This document shows, in pieces, positions 5,456-6,052 of a DNA stretch of 6,052 bases. This DNA is from Planctomycetaceae bacterium. GTDB taxonomy: Bacteria > Planctomycetota > Phycisphaerae > Phycisphaerales > SM1A02. Position 1 is the stretch's first letter. Each line of letters starts with the position of its first letter. The position numbers and the translations under genes were made by a program. The notes under the pieces were generated by a model. That model was not told the DNA's origin. It saw only the letters and a program-made list of their open reading frames with translations, and did not search any database. Location: assembly GCA_002684315.1 (NCBI GenBank), contig NYVB01000017.1, forward strand, positions 19,746 to 25,797, read 5' to 3'.

Positions 5456-6052
5456 ATGACGAATACCCCCTGCACTCCGGAATTGATCTCCCTGCCCCTC
5501 GGGCCGGTGGAGACCAATTGCTCCATTCTTTGCGTACCAACAGGACCTGACCCTCAGGGGTGCTACCTGATCGATTGCGGCATGGAGCCTGAGCCCCTGC
5601 TTGATCAAGTGGCTCAGCGTGCCCTCAAGCCACGCGGCCTTCTGCTCACGCACTGTCACTACGACCACATCGGAGGCATCGATCGTCTCATCGAACGCTT
5701 TGGTCCCATGCCGATCTGGGTGCATCCGATCGAAGCTGAATGGAATCGGGATCCGATGGCGAATCTCTCGGGCATGACACCCTGGCCTTGTGTGGCTCCC
5801 GCACCTGACATGCAGTACGAAGACGGTGAGCGTCTCGATCTGCTCGGGAGTCACTGGGAGGTTCTCCATCTCCCCGGGCACAGTCCGGGATCGGTCGGGC
5901 TCTACAACTCGACCGATGGAATTCTTCTTGCGGGTGACACCTTGTTCTCAGGGTCGGTCGGGCGCGTCGATTTTCCGACTTCGGATCCAGCGGCGATGGT
6001 GCGCAGCCTGGAACGGTTGATGACACTTCCCGATTCGACCGAGGTCCACCCG
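5456..6052 (+). CDS. Metallo-beta-lactamase-fold hydrolase, glyoxalase II-like (3' partial)
   Basis: The frame is open to the right edge, with 199 residues visible. It carries the family's metal site: THCHYDH (65-71, the HxHxDH motif), the second-site histidine in LPGHSPGS (H142) and the bridging aspartate in AGDTLFSGSVGR (D161). The window ends in EVHP, exactly where the family usually reads 'V.PGHG', so the final metal-binding histidine and a short C-terminus lie outside. The N-terminal LGPVETNCSIL and YLIDCG strands match small YcbL/glyoxalase II-like hydrolases that cleave thioesters such as S-lactoylglutathione, but the true substrate is unknown. No signal peptide is seen, so it is probably cytoplasmic. 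The ATG at 5456 has a GGGAG 13 nt upstream. An in-frame ATG at 5426 would add ten residues, but the family normally begins close to the conserved strand. It is divergent from the lipoprotein gene. Confidence 0.88.
   Translation, partial: MTNTPCTPELISLPLGPVETNCSILCVPTGPDPQGCYLIDCGMEPEPLLDQVAQRALKPRGLLLTHCHYDHIGGIDRLIERFGPMPIWVHPIEAEWNRDPMANLSGMTPWPCVAPAPDMQYEDGERLDLLGSHWEVLHLPGHSPGSVGLYNSTDGILLAGDTLFSGSVGRVDFPTSDPAAMVRSLERLMTLPDSTEVHP

Noticed and set aside
5324..5881. A 185-codon minus-strand frame opposite the metallo-beta-lactamase-fold gene.
   Set aside because: The plus strand encodes the full HxHxDH, GH and D metal-site series there, so the antisense frame is a shadow.

Overview
The window reads as a GC-rich bacterial chromosome segment, densely packed with genes and free of mobile elements, CRISPR, rRNA or tRNA. 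My best guess at the host is a planctomycete-type bacterium, possibly Phycisphaerae. This rests on general resemblance only: a futalosine-pathway menaquinone gene, a double zinc-ribbon protein of the 'CxCGY...CPEC' kind, and a HEAT-repeat lipoprotein with an LTG...W..W ending. No marker gene is present to prove it.

Layout, left to right. (1) Bases 1-341, plus strand: the 3' end of an unrecognised membrane protein, one transmembrane segment followed by two zinc-ribbon-like Cys clusters. (2) 313-1749, minus: a radical SAM enzyme best read as MqnC of the futalosine pathway; its end overlaps gene 1 tail to tail by 29 bp. (3) 1750-1866: a 117 bp divergent intergenic region with two TGAG...CTCA inverted repeats around a candidate -10 box. 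(4) 1867-2925, plus: a GT2-type glycosyltransferase-like protein whose usual DxD metal site is not visible. (5) 2951-4498, minus: a MATE-family multidrug/organic cation exporter, convergent with gene 4 at 25 bp. (6) 4506-5378, minus: a HEAT-repeat lipoprotein directly upstream of the MATE gene, evidently one transcription unit. (7) 5456-6052, plus: a metallo-beta-lactamase-fold hydrolase (glyoxalase II-like), divergent from gene 6 and cut by the window edge just before its last expected metal-binding histidine.

The clearest functional unit is the lipoprotein-MATE pair: 7 bp separate the lipoprotein stop from the most likely MATE start, and a strong hairpin at the junction covers the only purine-rich ribosome-binding candidate, which suggests translational coupling. 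The other genes look like individually expressed housekeeping or accessory functions. I found no convincing new multi-gene system. The points most worth checking are the coupled lipoprotein/MATE junction, the possible operators upstream of mqnC, the degenerate glycosyltransferase and the enlarged MqnC.
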